Of a stretch of 64,000 nt of DNA, positions 1 through 9,757 are shown piece after piece. A program made the position numbers and the translations under genes. Numbering within the stretch: position 1 is the stretch's first letter; each line of letters begins with the position of its first letter. Origin of the DNA: Azorhizobium oxalatiphilum (GTDB taxonomy: Bacteria > Pseudomonadota > Alphaproteobacteria > Rhizobiales > Xanthobacteraceae); NCBI RefSeq assembly GCF_014635325.1, contig NZ_BMCT01000002.1, positions 310,001 to 374,000 on the forward strand, read 5' to 3'. Under the pieces are notes generated by a model, which had not been told where the DNA came from, did not search any database, and worked only from the letters and a program-made list of their open reading frames with translations.

Positions 1-115
1 CTTTCAGCACCAGAAAACAGGACAGCAGCGCCATCGGCACCGCCACCAGCACCGATATGACCAGCGCGTTCACCATGAAGTCGAACTGGAAGGGCGCAAG
101 CAGGGTCTGGATCAT
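1..115 (-). CDS. sitD: Metal ABC transporter permease (SitD-like), N-terminal fragment
   Basis: This is the first 38 codons of a second ABC-3 family membrane permease, cut off by the window edge. The translation begins [18 protein letters not shown] and continues into a hydrophobic helix, closely resembling the N-terminus of the permease encoded just upstream ([18 protein letters not shown]). The start ATG overlaps the stop of that gene in an ATGA junction, so the two are translationally coupled. Having two different permease genes is typical of SitABCD manganese/iron importers, where SitC and SitD form the channel. The gene assignment rests on this arrangement and the short visible sequence. 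Confidence 0.85.
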   Translation of the reverse strand, partial: MIQTLLAPFQFDFMVNALVISVLVAVPMALLSCFLVLK

Positions 116-972
116 GGGGCGGCCTCCAGCGCCCGCGCCGCGCGGCGGCGAGCCGCCAGCATGCCGTGCCTGGGGGCGAAGACGAAGGCGAGCAGGAAAA
201 GCGCCGTCTGCATCAGGACGATGATGCCGCCGGTCGCCCCGTCGAGAAAGTAGCTGACATAGGCACCGGCAAAGCTGGTGATCGCGCCGATGGCAACCGC
301 GATGGCGAGCAGACGCGGAAAGCGGTCGGTCAGCAGATAGGCGGTCGCACCGGGCGTAACCACCATGCAGATGACGAGGAAGGCGCCCACCGTCTGCATC
401 GCGGCCACCGTCGAGGCCGACAGCAGCGCGAAGAACATGAATTTGAGCACGGTCGGATTGAGCCCGATGGAGCGCGCATGGGTCTCGTCGAAGAACGTGA
501 CCATCAGATCCTTCCACTTCACCAGCAGCACGGCCAGCGAGACGAAGCCGATGATCGCCAGTTGCAGCGTGTCTTCCGGCGTGATGGCGAGCACATTGCC
601 GAGCACGATGGTCTGGATGTTCACCGCCATGGGGCGGAGCGAGACCATGAACAGGCCGAGGGCAAAGAAGGCGGAGAAGGTCAGGCCGATGATGGCGTCT
701 TCCCGCAGCCGGGTGCGCTGATTGAGGAAGAGCATCGCACCTGCGGCCAGACCTCCGGCGAAGAAGGCGCCGATGGAGAACGGAAGCCCGAGCATATAGG
801 CTCCGGCCACGCCGGGGACGATGGAATGGGAAAGCGCGTCGCCGATCAGCGACCATCCCTTCAGCATGAGATAGCAGGACAGGAAGGCGCAGACGCCACC
901 GACCAGGGCCGAAACCCACATGGCGTTGAGCATGTAGTCGTAGGCGAAGGGTTCAAGCAGGCCCGCCGTCAT
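112..972 (-). CDS. sitC: Manganese/iron ABC transporter permease (SitC-like)
   Basis: A 286-residue inner-membrane permease of the ABC-3 family, which forms the channel of manganese, iron or zinc importers. The sequence is almost entirely hydrophobic helices. It contains the conserved stretch [16 protein letters not shown] near residues 39-54, typical of SitC/MntB/ZnuB permeases, and a later [16 protein letters not shown] segment around residues 187-202. It overlaps the upstream ATPase gene by four bases and the downstream second permease by four bases, so all subunits are in one operon. Its position beside a substrate-binding protein with a manganese-type ligand set favours Mn(II). Confidence 0.9.
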   Translation of the reverse strand: MTAGLLEPFAYDYMLNAMWVSALVGGVCAFLSCYLMLKGWSLIGDALSHSIVPGVAGAYMLGLPFSIGAFFAGGLAAGAMLFLNQRTRLREDAIIGLTFSAFFALGLFMVSLRPMAVNIQTIVLGNVLAITPEDTLQLAIIGFVSLAVLLVKWKDLMVTFFDETHARSIGLNPTVLKFMFFALLSASTVAAMQTVGAFLVICMVVTPGATAYLLTDRFPRLLAIAVAIGAITSFAGAYVSYFLDGATGGIIVLMQTALFLLAFVFAPRHGMLAARRRAARALEAAP

Positions 973-1838
973 GCCGGCCCTCCGCCGCTGCCCGTCATGG
1001 ACTGCGCCCTGGCCCGACTTCCTTCGAACACCAGCGGCCGCTCGTCGTCCGTGTAGACCTCCACGGGAACGGGCGTGCCGTTCCCTGCCGCGTTGAGCAC
1101 GAAATGCCGCAGGACGCCGCCGAAGGCCCGTTCGAGATTCTCCTGCGTGAAGGTCTCCGCTGTCGGGCCATAGGCGAGCACCGTTCCCTTGATGAGGACG
1201 GTCCGGTCGCAGAATTCGGGGACGCTACCCAGATTGTGGGTGGAGACCAGCATGATGCGCCCCTCGTCGCGCAGTTCGCGCAGCAGGGCGATGATCTGCT
1301 CCTCGGTCTTTACATCCACGCCGGTGAAGGGCTCATCCAGCAGGATGACACGGCCGTCCTGCGCCAGCGCGCGGGCGAGAAAGACGCGTTTCTTCTGCCC
1401 GCCGGACAATTCGCCGATCTGGCGCTTGCGGAACTCGCCCATATTGACCCGGGCGAGCGCCCTGTCGACGGCCGCATGATCGGCCGCCTTTGCCCGGCGC
1501 ATCAGGCCCATATGGCCGTAGCGGCCCATCATCACCACGTCCTCGACCAGAACCGGGAAGTTCCAGTCCACCTCCTCGCTCTGCGGCACATAGGCGACGA
1601 GGTTCCGGCGCAACGCATCCCTGACCGACAGGCCAAGGATGCTGATGTCGCCGCGCGCGCTCCGCACGAAGCCCATGATGGCCTTGAACAAAGTGGACTT
1701 GCCCGACCCGTTCACCCCCACCAGTGCGGTGATGGTACCCGTCGGAATCTCGAACGAAGCGTTCCGCAGCGCGGTATGACCGTTGCGATAGGTGACGGTC
1801 ACATCGCGCACGGCAATGCCGCTGCCGGATGCGGTCAT
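969..1838 (-). CDS. sitB: Manganese/iron ABC transporter ATP-binding protein (SitB-like)
   Basis: A 289-residue ABC ATPase that powers the importer from the cytoplasmic face. Visible motifs are the Walker A loop GVNGSGKST (about residues 42-50), the signature LSGGQKKR, Walker B VILLDEP and the switch histidine in [11 protein letters not shown]. The start overlaps the stop of sitA and its stop overlaps the start of sitC, both by ATGA junctions. The C-terminal 40 residues (from about [10 protein letters not shown]) extend beyond the usual ATPase core and look poorly conserved. Family members accompany SitA and SitC/D in manganese uptake. Confidence 0.92.
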   Translation of the reverse strand: MTASGSGIAVRDVTVTYRNGHTALRNASFEIPTGTITALVGVNGSGKSTLFKAIMGFVRSARGDISILGLSVRDALRRNLVAYVPQSEEVDWNFPVLVEDVVMMGRYGHMGLMRRAKAADHAAVDRALARVNMGEFRKRQIGELSGGQKKRVFLARALAQDGRVILLDEPFTGVDVKTEEQIIALLRELRDEGRIMLVSTHNLGSVPEFCDRTVLIKGTVLAYGPTAETFTQENLERAFGGVLRHFVLNAAGNGTPVPVEVYTDDERPLVFEGSRARAQSMTGSGGGPA

Positions 1839-2767
1839 TGCGTCAGGCCCTCGGACAGCCCCTTGGCGATGGTGGAGGATGTCACCTGAAGCAGGTCCAG
1901 ATAGGTGGGCACGGGACCGTCCGCCTCGCTGAGGGAATCCACGTACAGCACGCCGCCGTAATAAGCTCCGGTTTCCCGCGCCACCTGCCGGGCCGCCTTG
2001 TCCGACACCGTACTTTCGCTGAAGACCGTCGGAATCCGGTTCGCCCTGACGGCGTCAATGACCTTGCGCACCTGCTGCGGCGTGCCCTGCTGATCCGCAT
2101 TGATCGGCCAGAGATAGAGCTCCTTCAGGCCGAAATCCCGGGCGAGATAGGAGAAGGCCCCCTCGCTCGACACCAGCCAGCGCTTGTCCGCCGGGATCTT
2201 GTCGAGGGTGGCGCGGATCGGGCTGATGGCCGCCTCGATCTTGCGCTTGTAGGCGTCCGCATTGGCCGTGTAGGTCGCGGCATTCCTGGGATCATGCCGG
2301 ACGAAGGCGTCGCGGATATTGTCGACATAGAGGATGGCGTTCTTCGGCGACATCCAGGCGTGGGGATTGGGCTTGCCCCTGTAGGGGCCATCGCTGATGC
2401 CCATCGGCTCGACGCCGGCCGAGACGACGACCTCGGGCACATCCTTGAGGTTGCGGTAGAATCTCTGGAACCAGAGCTCCAGATTGAGACCGTTGGACAG
2501 GATGAGCTGAGCCCCCTGGGCGCGCTGGATGTCACCAGGCGTGGGTTGATACTCATGGATTTCCGCGCCGGGCTTGGTGATCGACTCCACGATCGCCGCA
2601 TCCCCCGCCACGTTCCGCGCCATGTCGGCGATGACCGTGAAGGTGGTCACTGCCTTGAACTTCTGCGCCCCTCCCTCCTGAGCCACTGCCGGTGCCGTCG
2701 CCAACACGGCGGCGAGCCCCACACCCATCATTCCGAAGAGAAACGTCCGCCGGATCGCAGAGGGCAC
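1835..2767 (-). CDS. sitA: Manganese/iron ABC transporter substrate-binding protein (SitA-like)
   Basis: A 310-residue periplasmic cluster A-I metal-binding protein. I chose the GTG at 2767 over the ATG at 2833: an AAAAGGAGG ribosome site lies five bases before it, the protein then starts directly with a signal peptide (cleavage near AVAQ, residue 30), and the upstream operator stays outside the coding region. Predicted metal ligands are His71 (EIHEYQP), His136 (NPHAWMSP), Glu202 (SSEGAFSY) and Asp277 (LYVDSLS). The His-His-Glu-Asp set is that of Mn/Fe receptors such as PsaA and SitA. Zinc receptors usually have a third histidine where Glu202 is. First gene of the operon. Confidence 0.92.
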   Translation of the reverse strand: MPSAIRRTFLFGMMGVGLAAVLATAPAVAQEGGAQKFKAVTTFTVIADMARNVAGDAAIVESITKPGAEIHEYQPTPGDIQRAQGAQLILSNGLNLELWFQRFYRNLKDVPEVVVSAGVEPMGISDGPYRGKPNPHAWMSPKNAILYVDNIRDAFVRHDPRNAATYTANADAYKRKIEAAISPIRATLDKIPADKRWLVSSEGAFSYLARDFGLKELYLWPINADQQGTPQQVRKVIDAVRANRIPTVFSESTVSDKAARQVARETGAYYGGVLYVDSLSEADGPVPTYLDLLQVTSSTIAKGLSEGLTQ

Positions 2768-2780
2768 ACATGCCTCCTTT

Positions 2781-2801
2781 TGCAAATGGTTCGCATTTGC
2801 A
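2781..2801 (-). promoter_or_regulatory. Candidate Fur-family (Mur-like) operator of sitABCD
   Basis: A perfect inverted repeat, TGCAAATG-N5-CATTTGCA, lies immediately upstream of the sitA ribosome binding site. It also contains a 7-1-7 Fur-like arrangement (TGCAAAT g GTTCGCA). Alphaproteobacterial Mur, a manganese-sensing Fur paralogue, controls sit operons. The match to Mur sites is from memory and is inferred here. Confidence 0.65.
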
Positions 2802-2827
2802 GGCATGATCGATGACCTTGCGGAACT

Positions 2828-2861
2828 TTGCAAGTGCGAATGATTTGCAATTTTATCGCAA
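2828..2861 (-). promoter_or_regulatory. Second candidate Mur/Fur-type site upstream of sitA
   Basis: A second copy of the same motif family: TGCGAAT g ATTTGCA (2835-2849) within TTGCAA...TTGCAA, overlapping a further half-matched TTGCAAT...ATCGCAA. It lies 54 bases upstream of the first site, which suggests two repressor dimers at the sit promoter. Confidence 0.5.
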
Positions 2862-2937
2862 CGACGCCGCGCGGGCTCGTTGCGCTATGCAGACGCCCCC
2901 ACTCACGCCAGAGTTAGGCGGACGCCTCAGCGGACGC

Positions 2938-3222
2938 TCAGTGCAGGTTAAAGACCCCACCCACCGTCCGCAGTTCGGCCGGCTTGATCAGGCGGTTATG
3001 GACCACGCGCACCTCATGCAGCGGGCCATCCAGCTCGCGCTGCCAGAATTCAAGAAAGCGCTTCAGTTCAGGGAAACGGGGCGAGAGGTCGTAATCCTGC
3101 CAGATATAAGTCTGTAGGAAACTGGGATGATCGGGCATGCGATAGAGGATGTGGGCCGTCACCAGCCCGTAACCGGCCATCTGCCGGGCAAAATCCGACT
3201 TGGCAAAATCCGACGACGCCAT
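2938..3222 (-). CDS. usg: Usg family protein
   Basis: A 94-residue protein of the alphaproteobacterial Usg family, sometimes labelled a putative phosphoribosylanthranilate isomerase subunit. Its biochemical role is not established. The body YRMPDHPSFLQTYIWQDYDL followed by the ELDGPLHEVRV segment and the C-terminus GGVFNLH are characteristic. I start it at ATG 3222, because GGAGGG sits eight bases upstream and the extra 27 residues possible from 3303 do not look like the family. It is transcribed away from groES, alone. Confidence 0.85.
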   Translation of the reverse strand: MASSDFAKSDFARQMAGYGLVTAHILYRMPDHPSFLQTYIWQDYDLSPRFPELKRFLEFWQRELDGPLHEVRVVHNRLIKPAELRTVGGVFNLH

Positions 3223-3560
3223 GGATTGAACCCTCCGCCTATGCTGAACCTCGTGGTTGGGCCGAATGAAACAAGTGTCGGCTACAGAGCTTGCCCGTGG
3301 CAAGTTTAAGGAATGATTTATTACGCAATTTCAAGTCTTTAGCAGCGAAACACCGCGACTGCTAACAACGCCTGTTTGATGGGCGATCGCCCCCGGCCCT
3401 GCTGGCCGACGGGGCATCTGGCACTCTCTGTTGCGGAGTGCTAATTAAAACGCGAAGCCCCCCTTGTGGCCGCCCCGGCGGCCTCTTAGATGGCCTTGCG
3501 TGACCGGGACCCGGCCTTGGGGGCGGCCCGGAGAAAAAACCTAAGCAATGGAGATTCCCG
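3223..3560. other. Intergenic region between usg and groES
   Basis: This 338-base gap holds the start regions of usg (minus) and groESL (plus). It contains the CIRCE element described separately and a small perfect inverted repeat CTTGCC-CGT-GGCAAG at 3290-3304 of unknown role. The part around 3300-3350 is AT-rich and probably carries promoter elements, but I could not assign -35/-10 boxes with confidence. No gene is visible. Confidence 0.6.
3418..3444 (+). promoter_or_regulatory. CIRCE element (HrcA operator) of groESL
   Basis: The sequence CTGGCACTC-N9-GAGTGCTAA matches the CIRCE consensus TTAGCACTC-N9-GAGTGCTAA in all but two outer bases of the left arm. HrcA binds CIRCE and represses groESL until heat shock. 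The element lies 117 bases before the groES start, a usual place in alphaproteobacteria. Confidence 0.93.
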
Positions 3561-3848
3561 ATGGGTTTCCGTCCTCTGCACGACCGCGTGGTCGTGAAGC
3601 GCATCGAAGCTGAGCAGAAGACCGCTGGCGGCATCATCATCCCCGATACCGTCAAGGAGAAGCCGCAGGAAGGCGAAGTGGTCTCCGTGGGTCCGGGCGT
3701 GCGCAACGAGAAGGGCGAGCTCGTCGCCCTCGACGTCAAGGCTGGCGACCGCGTGCTGTTCGGCAAGTGGTCTGGCACCGAAGTGAAGATCGACGGCCTG
3801 GATCTGCTCATCATGAAGGAGAGCGACATCCTGGGCGTGACCGCCTGA
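3561..3848 (+). CDS. groES: Co-chaperonin GroES
   Basis: A 95-residue 10 kDa co-chaperonin, the usual family length, that caps the GroEL ring in the cytoplasm. The N-terminus [20 protein letters not shown], the mobile loop region [10 protein letters not shown] and the C-terminal [12 protein letters not shown] are standard. It is the first gene of groESL, 57 bases before groEL, with the CIRCE operator upstream indicating HrcA heat-shock control. Confidence 0.98.
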   Translation: MGFRPLHDRVVVKRIEAEQKTAGGIIIPDTVKEKPQEGEVVSVGPGVRNEKGELVALDVKAGDRVLFGKWSGTEVKIDGLDLLIMKESDILGVTA

Positions 3849-3887
3849 GATCCGTCTCTTCCGACGATTTCCTGACAACCGTCATAA

Positions 3888-5534
<1,647 letters not shown>

Positions 5535-5561
5535 GCCTTTCACGGCTTCGAAAGACAGAAG

Positions 5562-5589
5562 AGGGCGTCGCGCAAGCGGCGCCCTTTTT
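5562..5589 (+). terminator. Intrinsic terminator after groEL
   Basis: The hairpin AGGGCGTCGC-GCAA-GCGGCGCCCT (one G-T wobble) is followed directly by TTTTTC, 28 bases past the groEL stop. Confidence 0.85.
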
Positions 5590-5622
5590 CATTGGGCGTT
5601 TCGCTGGTTCCCTGCTCGGCTT

Positions 5623-5724
5623 TCACGTCGGGAAGACGTGCACCGCCAGGGTGAAAACGCCGAAACAAAGAACCAGCATGACAATAAGGATGCCTTCGAG
5701 CACCCGCGCGCCTTCGTCTTCCAC
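5623..5724 (-). CDS. Tiny hydrophobic ORF (33 aa) near mgtC
   Basis: A possible 33-codon gene starting with GTG (VEDEGARVLEGILIVML...) and ending FTLAVHVFPT. Residues 12-31 form a single plausible membrane helix. GGGAG lies eight bases before the GTG. The reason to take it seriously is that the last dozen residues and the underlying DNA recur about 240 bases away in a second tiny ORF next to the mgtC start (5864-5926). No family is recognised. It could be a membrane micropeptide or a decayed repeat, so confidence as a gene is low. Confidence 0.35.
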   Translation of the reverse strand: MEDEGARVLEGILIVMLVLCFGVFTLAVHVFPT

Positions 5725-5863
5725 GGCTCCAGCTCCCACCACAGCTGAAGCTCACGCTCTCACCGCCCGGGAGTGCCGAAGAAGGGATAGGATGACGCAC
5801 AAATGCATCCGCTACCGCCCAAGCGGTGCGTGATTTCATCCCAGCGTGGCGACATGTCCCGCG

Positions 5864-5926
5864 TCAGGTCGGGAACGGATGCATCGTCAGGGTGAATGCG
5901 CCGAGACCCATGACCGGCAAGAACAT
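5864..5926 (-). CDS. Tiny ORF (20 aa) paralogous to the 5623-5724 ORF
   Basis: A 20-codon ORF, MFLPVMGLGAF then TLTMHPFPT, divergent from mgtC with 43 bases between the starts. Its C-terminal half parallels the neighbour: GAFTLTMHPFPT against GVFTLAVHVFPT. No clear ribosome site precedes the ATG, and the hydrophobic segment is shorter than a full membrane span. It may be a degenerate copy or a peptide with a non-ATG start. Confidence 0.25.
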   Translation of the reverse strand: MFLPVMGLGAFTLTMHPFPT

Positions 5927-5969
5927 GTCCGTGTAATCTGGCCGTCACACGGCGGAGCTATCGGGCTGC

Positions 5970-6686
5970 ATGAAATTCATCGAGAGCTTCCAGCTCCTGC
6001 CCTTCCTCGACACCGTGGTCAGCTATGTGGCTGCCTTTGTCTGCGGCACGCTGATCGGTGCGGAGCGGCAGTATCGCCAGCGCACGGCAGGCCTGCGCAC
6101 CAATGTGCTGGTCGCCATGGGCGCAGCCGGCTTCACCGATCTGGCGCAGGGCATTGCCGGCGACACGGAAGCGGTACGCGTCATTTCCTATGTGGTTTCG
6201 GGCATCGGCTTCCTGGGAGCCGGCGTCATCATGAAGGAGGGGCTCAACGTTCGCGGGCTCAACACGGCGGCAACGCTGTGGTGCTCGGCGGCGGTGGGGG
6301 CCTGCGCCGGTGTGGACCGGCTGGCCGAGGCCGCCTTGCTGACCTTCTTCGTGATCGCCGGCAACACGCTGCTTCGGCCGCTGGTGAATGCCATCAACCG
6401 CATTCCCATCCGCAGCGAGAGCGTGGAGGCCACCTATGCGGTGAGCCTGACCACCGCCGTGGAGCGGGCCGGCGTGATGCGCGATCTGCTGGAGGAGCGG
6501 CTGGAGGCCGCCCAATATCCCGTCGCCGAGCTGGAAGTTGAAGAGCGGGGAGAGGAGCAGGTGGAGATCATCGCGACCCTCACCTCCACCGAAGCCGATG
6601 GCGCGGAGCTGGACGCAGTGGTGCAGCGTCTTCAGGCGCACCCCGGCGTCGCGCACGCCACCTGGAGCGCGACGACCAGTTCCTGA
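5970..6686 (+). CDS. mgtC: MgtC/SapB family protein
   Basis: A 238-residue inner-membrane protein of the MgtC/SapB family, linked to growth at low magnesium, acid adaptation and, in Salmonella, modulation of the F-type ATP synthase. Signature segments are GTLIGAERQYRQRTAGLRTN (residues 27-46) and GIGFLGAGVIMKEGLNVRG (79-97) followed by NTAATLWCSAAVG with Cys105. A soluble ACT-like C-terminal domain of about 85 residues follows the last helix near residue 140, as in MgtC proper. It stands alone, with divergent tiny hydrophobic ORFs beside it. The symbol is by family. Confidence 0.88.
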   Translation: MKFIESFQLLPFLDTVVSYVAAFVCGTLIGAERQYRQRTAGLRTNVLVAMGAAGFTDLAQGIAGDTEAVRVISYVVSGIGFLGAGVIMKEGLNVRGLNTAATLWCSAAVGACAGVDRLAEAALLTFFVIAGNTLLRPLVNAINRIPIRSESVEATYAVSLTTAVERAGVMRDLLEERLEAAQYPVAELEVEERGEEQVEIIATLTSTEADGAELDAVVQRLQAHPGVAHATWSATTSS

Positions 6687-6789
6687 GACCGGCGGCTTCG
6701 GGCGCTGACGGGAGCGAGGCACAGCCTCCCCTGCGCTCCACCTCGACGGACGGGCGTTGCGCGCGGTTCGGACGGCGTATTCCCGACGG

Positions 6790-7188
6790 TCAGTCCTTGA
6801 GGTCGGATGGCACGACGCCGCCATTGGCGGCCAGCTTCGCCATCACCTGCTTGTGCAGCCAGACGTTCATGGTGGCGGAATCGCCTGTGTCGCCATCGTA
6901 ATGGAGCTCCTTCGCCAGCTCCTTGCGGGCGGCGAGCGAGGAATCCAGCCCGAGCAGCTTCATCAGATCGACGATGGAATGTCGCCAGTCGAGCTTCTCG
7001 GAGGTCTTCGCCGCGAGGCCGTTGAGCACGGCCGCGACATCGACGCTCTGTACTGGCGCGGCGGCCGGCGGGGGAGCTGCGGCAGGCGCCTGAGCCGCGT
7101 CCGGTGTGGCTGTGGGCGGCGGCGGGCTGGCTTCAGCCTGTGCACTGGAGCCGAAAATGGCCGACATGATCCTTCCGAAGACACTCAT
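6790..7188 (-). CDS. DUF3597 domain-containing protein
   Basis: A 132-residue protein. The N-terminus (MSVFGRIMSAIFG) looks like an amphipathic helix and is followed by an Ala/Pro-rich linker (residues 20-48). The rest, from SVDVAAVLNGLAAKTSEKLD to the C-terminus, matches the DUF3597 fold, a small helical domain related by structure to LysM-like proteins, with the conserved WRHSIVDLMKLLGLDSSLAA core. Function is unknown. It is convergent with mgtC and followed on its own strand by no partner gene. Confidence 0.8.
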   Translation of the reverse strand: MSVFGRIMSAIFGSSAQAEASPPPPTATPDAAQAPAAAPPPAAAPVQSVDVAAVLNGLAAKTSEKLDWRHSIVDLMKLLGLDSSLAARKELAKELHYDGDTGDSATMNVWLHKQVMAKLAANGGVVPSDLKD

Positions 7189-7544
7189 GTGATCCTCCTG
7201 GCCGGATGTGGAGCCAACAGGATCATCCGCCGAGGGCGGCTCGGGTTCAATCGAAACCGGATCGCGGGTGCGCCTTTTTGTCCGAGCCGTCCGGGAGCAA
7301 GGCCATCTCCCGGACCGTTATTTTAAAACGGCTATCGATAGATCGAGGTTTCCCGAGGGGAGATCGCATTCCCGCTCTTTGTTCCGTAAGGTGATTGCCT
7401 TCGGACGACTCAACGATATATTCAAACGAATATAACGAGCGCTGCGGGATGCAACTGATGTTGTCCGCCCTCCCGCGCAATCAATAGCCCTTCAGTCCAC
7501 GGGATCGGCCCCTGCGGTCCCGGCCTCATCAATGCAGGTTTTTT
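7189..7544. other. Intergenic/leader region upstream of the TonB receptor
   Basis: This 356-base gap has no convincing gene. It contains an AT-rich promoter-like stretch (7316-7345 and 7405-7436), the inverted repeat at 7417-7434 listed separately, and a weak hairpin GGGATCG...CGGTCCC around 7500-7520 just before the receptor. I saw no cobalamin riboswitch box despite the receptor downstream. Confidence 0.5.
7417..7434 (+). promoter_or_regulatory. Inverted repeat, candidate operator of the TonB receptor
   Basis: A perfect 7-bp inverted repeat, TATATTC-AAAC-GAATATA, about 110 bases before the receptor start in an AT-rich patch. Outer-membrane receptors are usually metal-regulated, so a Fur-family or other metalloregulator site is plausible. 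It does not match a consensus I know well. Confidence 0.4.
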
Positions 7545-9683
7545 ATGCGCAGATTGCTTCTCCGCGCGACGGCTTCGTCGTGCGCGCTTCTGGTTGCGAT
7601 GGCAGCGGCCAAGGCCCAGCAGGTATCGACCGAGACTGAGACCGGAGTGTTCGAGCTCGGCCAGATCAATGTGGTGGGCGCCACCTCCGGCCCCAATTGG
7701 GGGGCGTTCGGCCCGGCCCTGTCCGAGACCACCCTCAGCAATGAGGAGATGTACACCTTCAACCGCAACCGCCTCGACGATGCCCTGACGCTCGCCCCCG
7801 GCGTTGCCACCTCCAAGGGTGGCGCCCGCAACGAGCCCACGGTCTCCGTCCGCGGCTTCAATCTCTGGCAGGTGCCGGTCTCCATCGACGGCGTGCGCGT
7901 CTACCTGCCCTATGACAATCGTCTGGACATCAGCCGCTTCCTCACTCCGGACCTCTCCGAAGTGCAGGTGCAGGAAGGCTACGTCTCCATCCTGAACGGC
8001 CCTGGCGGCATGGGCGGCGCCATCAACCTCGTCACCCGCAAGCCCACGCGCGCGGTGGAAGGCGAAATCCGGGCTGGCGTCGGCCTCGGCAATACGGGCA
8101 CCTATACGAACTTCGACAGCACCTTCTCGCTGGGCACCCGGCAGGAGGGCTATTATGTGCAGGCCACCGGCACATTCTCGGATTCCGACGGCTTCTTCCT
8201 GCCGCAGGGCTTCACCGTCCTCAATCCCTGGGCCGAGGATGGCGGCCGCCGCAACCATTCCGAGACGCAGGACTGGCGCATCAATCTGAAGGCGGGCTTC
8301 ACCCCCAACGCCACCGACGAATACACATTCAACTATACGGTGCAGCAGGGTGAGAAGGGCTCCCCCTACGACATCTACCATAATGTCCGCACGCCAAATG
8401 GCTTCCGCGGTTCGGCCAATGCCAACCAGACCCGCAACTGGGACTGGCCGGAATGGAACTGGCAGACGGTCTATTTCCTGTCGAAGACCGCGTTGAGCGA
8501 GCGCACATCACTCAACACACGCTTCTATTATACGTGGTTCGACAACACGCTCGCCGCCTATGACAACAACGCCTTCACCACCCAGTCCACGCGCGGCTTC
8601 AACTCCTTTTACGATGACCAGAGTTTTGGGACCGACCTTGAGCTGGTGCATCAGCTCACCGCGCAGGACACCATCAAGGGCGTGCTGACCTATCGTCGCG
8701 ACAGCCATGCCGCACAGGACGAGAACACGCCCGGCCTGACCAGCACCAGCTGGGATCCCACCATCCGCCAGTCGGAAGCGGTGATGTCCGCCGGTGTCGA
8801 GAACACCCTGCATGTCACCGATCGCTTCGATTTCGTCACCGGCATCAGCTACAACTACCGGGACCTGCTGCTCGCCGAGGATTATGGCGACGTCAACGGC
8901 ACCGGCGACCAGCTCTACAACCATCCGCTGACCACGGACGGCGCCGTCGACTGGCAGTTCGCCGCCATCTATCGCTATAGCGACACCGGTCGGGTGAGCG
9001 CCTCGGTGTCGAGCCGCACGCGCTTCCCCACCCTGTTCGAGCGTTTCAGCTCTCGTTTCGGTTCGGCCATCGCCAACCCCGACCTGGAGGCCGAGCGCGC
9101 CACCAATTACGAGATCGCCTGGAGCGATACGTTCGACAAGCGGCTGACGCTGGGGGCAACAGTCTTCTACAGCCAGGTGACAAACCTCATTCAGGGCGTC
9201 GACACCGTCCAGTGGAGCACCGCCAACGACACCTGGATCAGCCAGAACCAGAATGTCGGCAACAGCAACAATGTCGGCTTCATCCTGAAGGGCGAATGGC
9301 AGGCCACCGACACGCTGCGGGTGGGCGGGCACTATACCTACACGCACATCGACCTGGACTCGCCCATCGTCGGCATCGAGCCCACCGGAACGCCCGAGCA
9401 ATATGCGTTCCTCTATGCCAAGTGGCAGGCGTGGGAGAAGCTGACCGTCATCCCCAGCGCCACCTTCGCGTCCTCGCGCTGGACCAGCCCGTCCTATGGC
9501 GCCGTCAGCTACGTACGCCTCGACGGCTTTGCCCTCGCCAATCTGTCGCTGGAGTATCAGTTCAACCCGCAGACCACCTTCTCGGTTGGCGTGCAGAACA
9601 TCTTCGACAAGCAATATGAGACCGAGTGGTATTATCCGGAAGCCGGCCGGAACTTCTTCATCAATGGTCGCGTGACGTTCTGA
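7545..9683 (+). CDS. TonB-dependent outer-membrane receptor
   Basis: A 712-residue outer-membrane receptor that imports a chelated metal or other scarce ligand using TonB energy. A signal peptide ends near residue 25 (AAAKAQ). A TonB-box-like stretch (GQINVVGA) follows, then the plug domain at about 50-165 (NRLDDALTLAPGV, VSVRGFN, GPGGMGGAINLVTRKP). The remainder is a 22-strand barrel ending FFINGRVTF with the expected C-terminal phenylalanine. No tonB, exbBD or periplasmic binding protein lies beside it, so the ligand is unknown. An iron complex is the default guess. Confidence 0.9.
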   Translation: MRRLLLRATASSCALLVAMAAAKAQQVSTETETGVFELGQINVVGATSGPNWGAFGPALSETTLSNEEMYTFNRNRLDDALTLAPGVATSKGGARNEPTVSVRGFNLWQVPVSIDGVRVYLPYDNRLDISRFLTPDLSEVQVQEGYVSILNGPGGMGGAINLVTRKPTRAVEGEIRAGVGLGNTGTYTNFDSTFSLGTRQEGYYVQATGTFSDSDGFFLPQGFTVLNPWAEDGGRRNHSETQDWRINLKAGFTPNATDEYTFNYTVQQGEKGSPYDIYHNVRTPNGFRGSANANQTRNWDWPEWNWQTVYFLSKTALSERTSLNTRFYYTWFDNTLAAYDNNAFTTQSTRGFNSFYDDQSFGTDLELVHQLTAQDTIKGVLTYRRDSHAAQDENTPGLTSTSWDPTIRQSEAVMSAGVENTLHVTDRFDFVTGISYNYRDLLLAEDYGDVNGTGDQLYNHPLTTDGAVDWQFAAIYRYSDTGRVSASVSSRTRFPTLFERFSSRFGSAIANPDLEAERATNYEIAWSDTFDKRLTLGATVFYSQVTNLIQGVDTVQWSTANDTWISQNQNVGNSNNVGFILKGEWQATDTLRVGGHYTYTHIDLDSPIVGIEPTGTPEQYAFLYAKWQAWEKLTVIPSATFASSRWTSPSYGAVSYVRLDGFALANLSLEYQFNPQTTFSVGVQNIFDKQYETEWYYPEAGRNFFINGRVTF

Positions 9684-9719
9684 TCCTCAGAGGACACAGC
9701 CTCACCCCCTAAACGCTGG

Positions 9720-9749
9720 CAGCCCCGACCACCTTCGTGGCCGGGGCTG
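9720..9749. terminator. Hairpin between convergent genes
   Basis: A 13-bp stem (CAGCCCCGACCAC-CTTC-GTGGCCGGGGCTG, one mismatch) lies between the receptor and the convergent gene at 9758-10015. There is no long U-tract on either strand, so it may be a bidirectional or Rho-assisted end. Confidence 0.6.
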
Positions 9750-9757
9750 CGGCGATC

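Noticed and set aside
3290..3304. Perfect CTTGCC-CGT-GGCAAG repeat as the groESL heat-shock promoter.
   Set aside because: It has no partner -10 box at the right distance, and the symmetry suggests a hairpin or a site, not a sigma-32 promoter.
7500..7520. Hairpin before the TonB receptor considered as part of a cobalamin riboswitch.
   Set aside because: The B12-box and other conserved riboswitch core words were not found in the 356-base leader.
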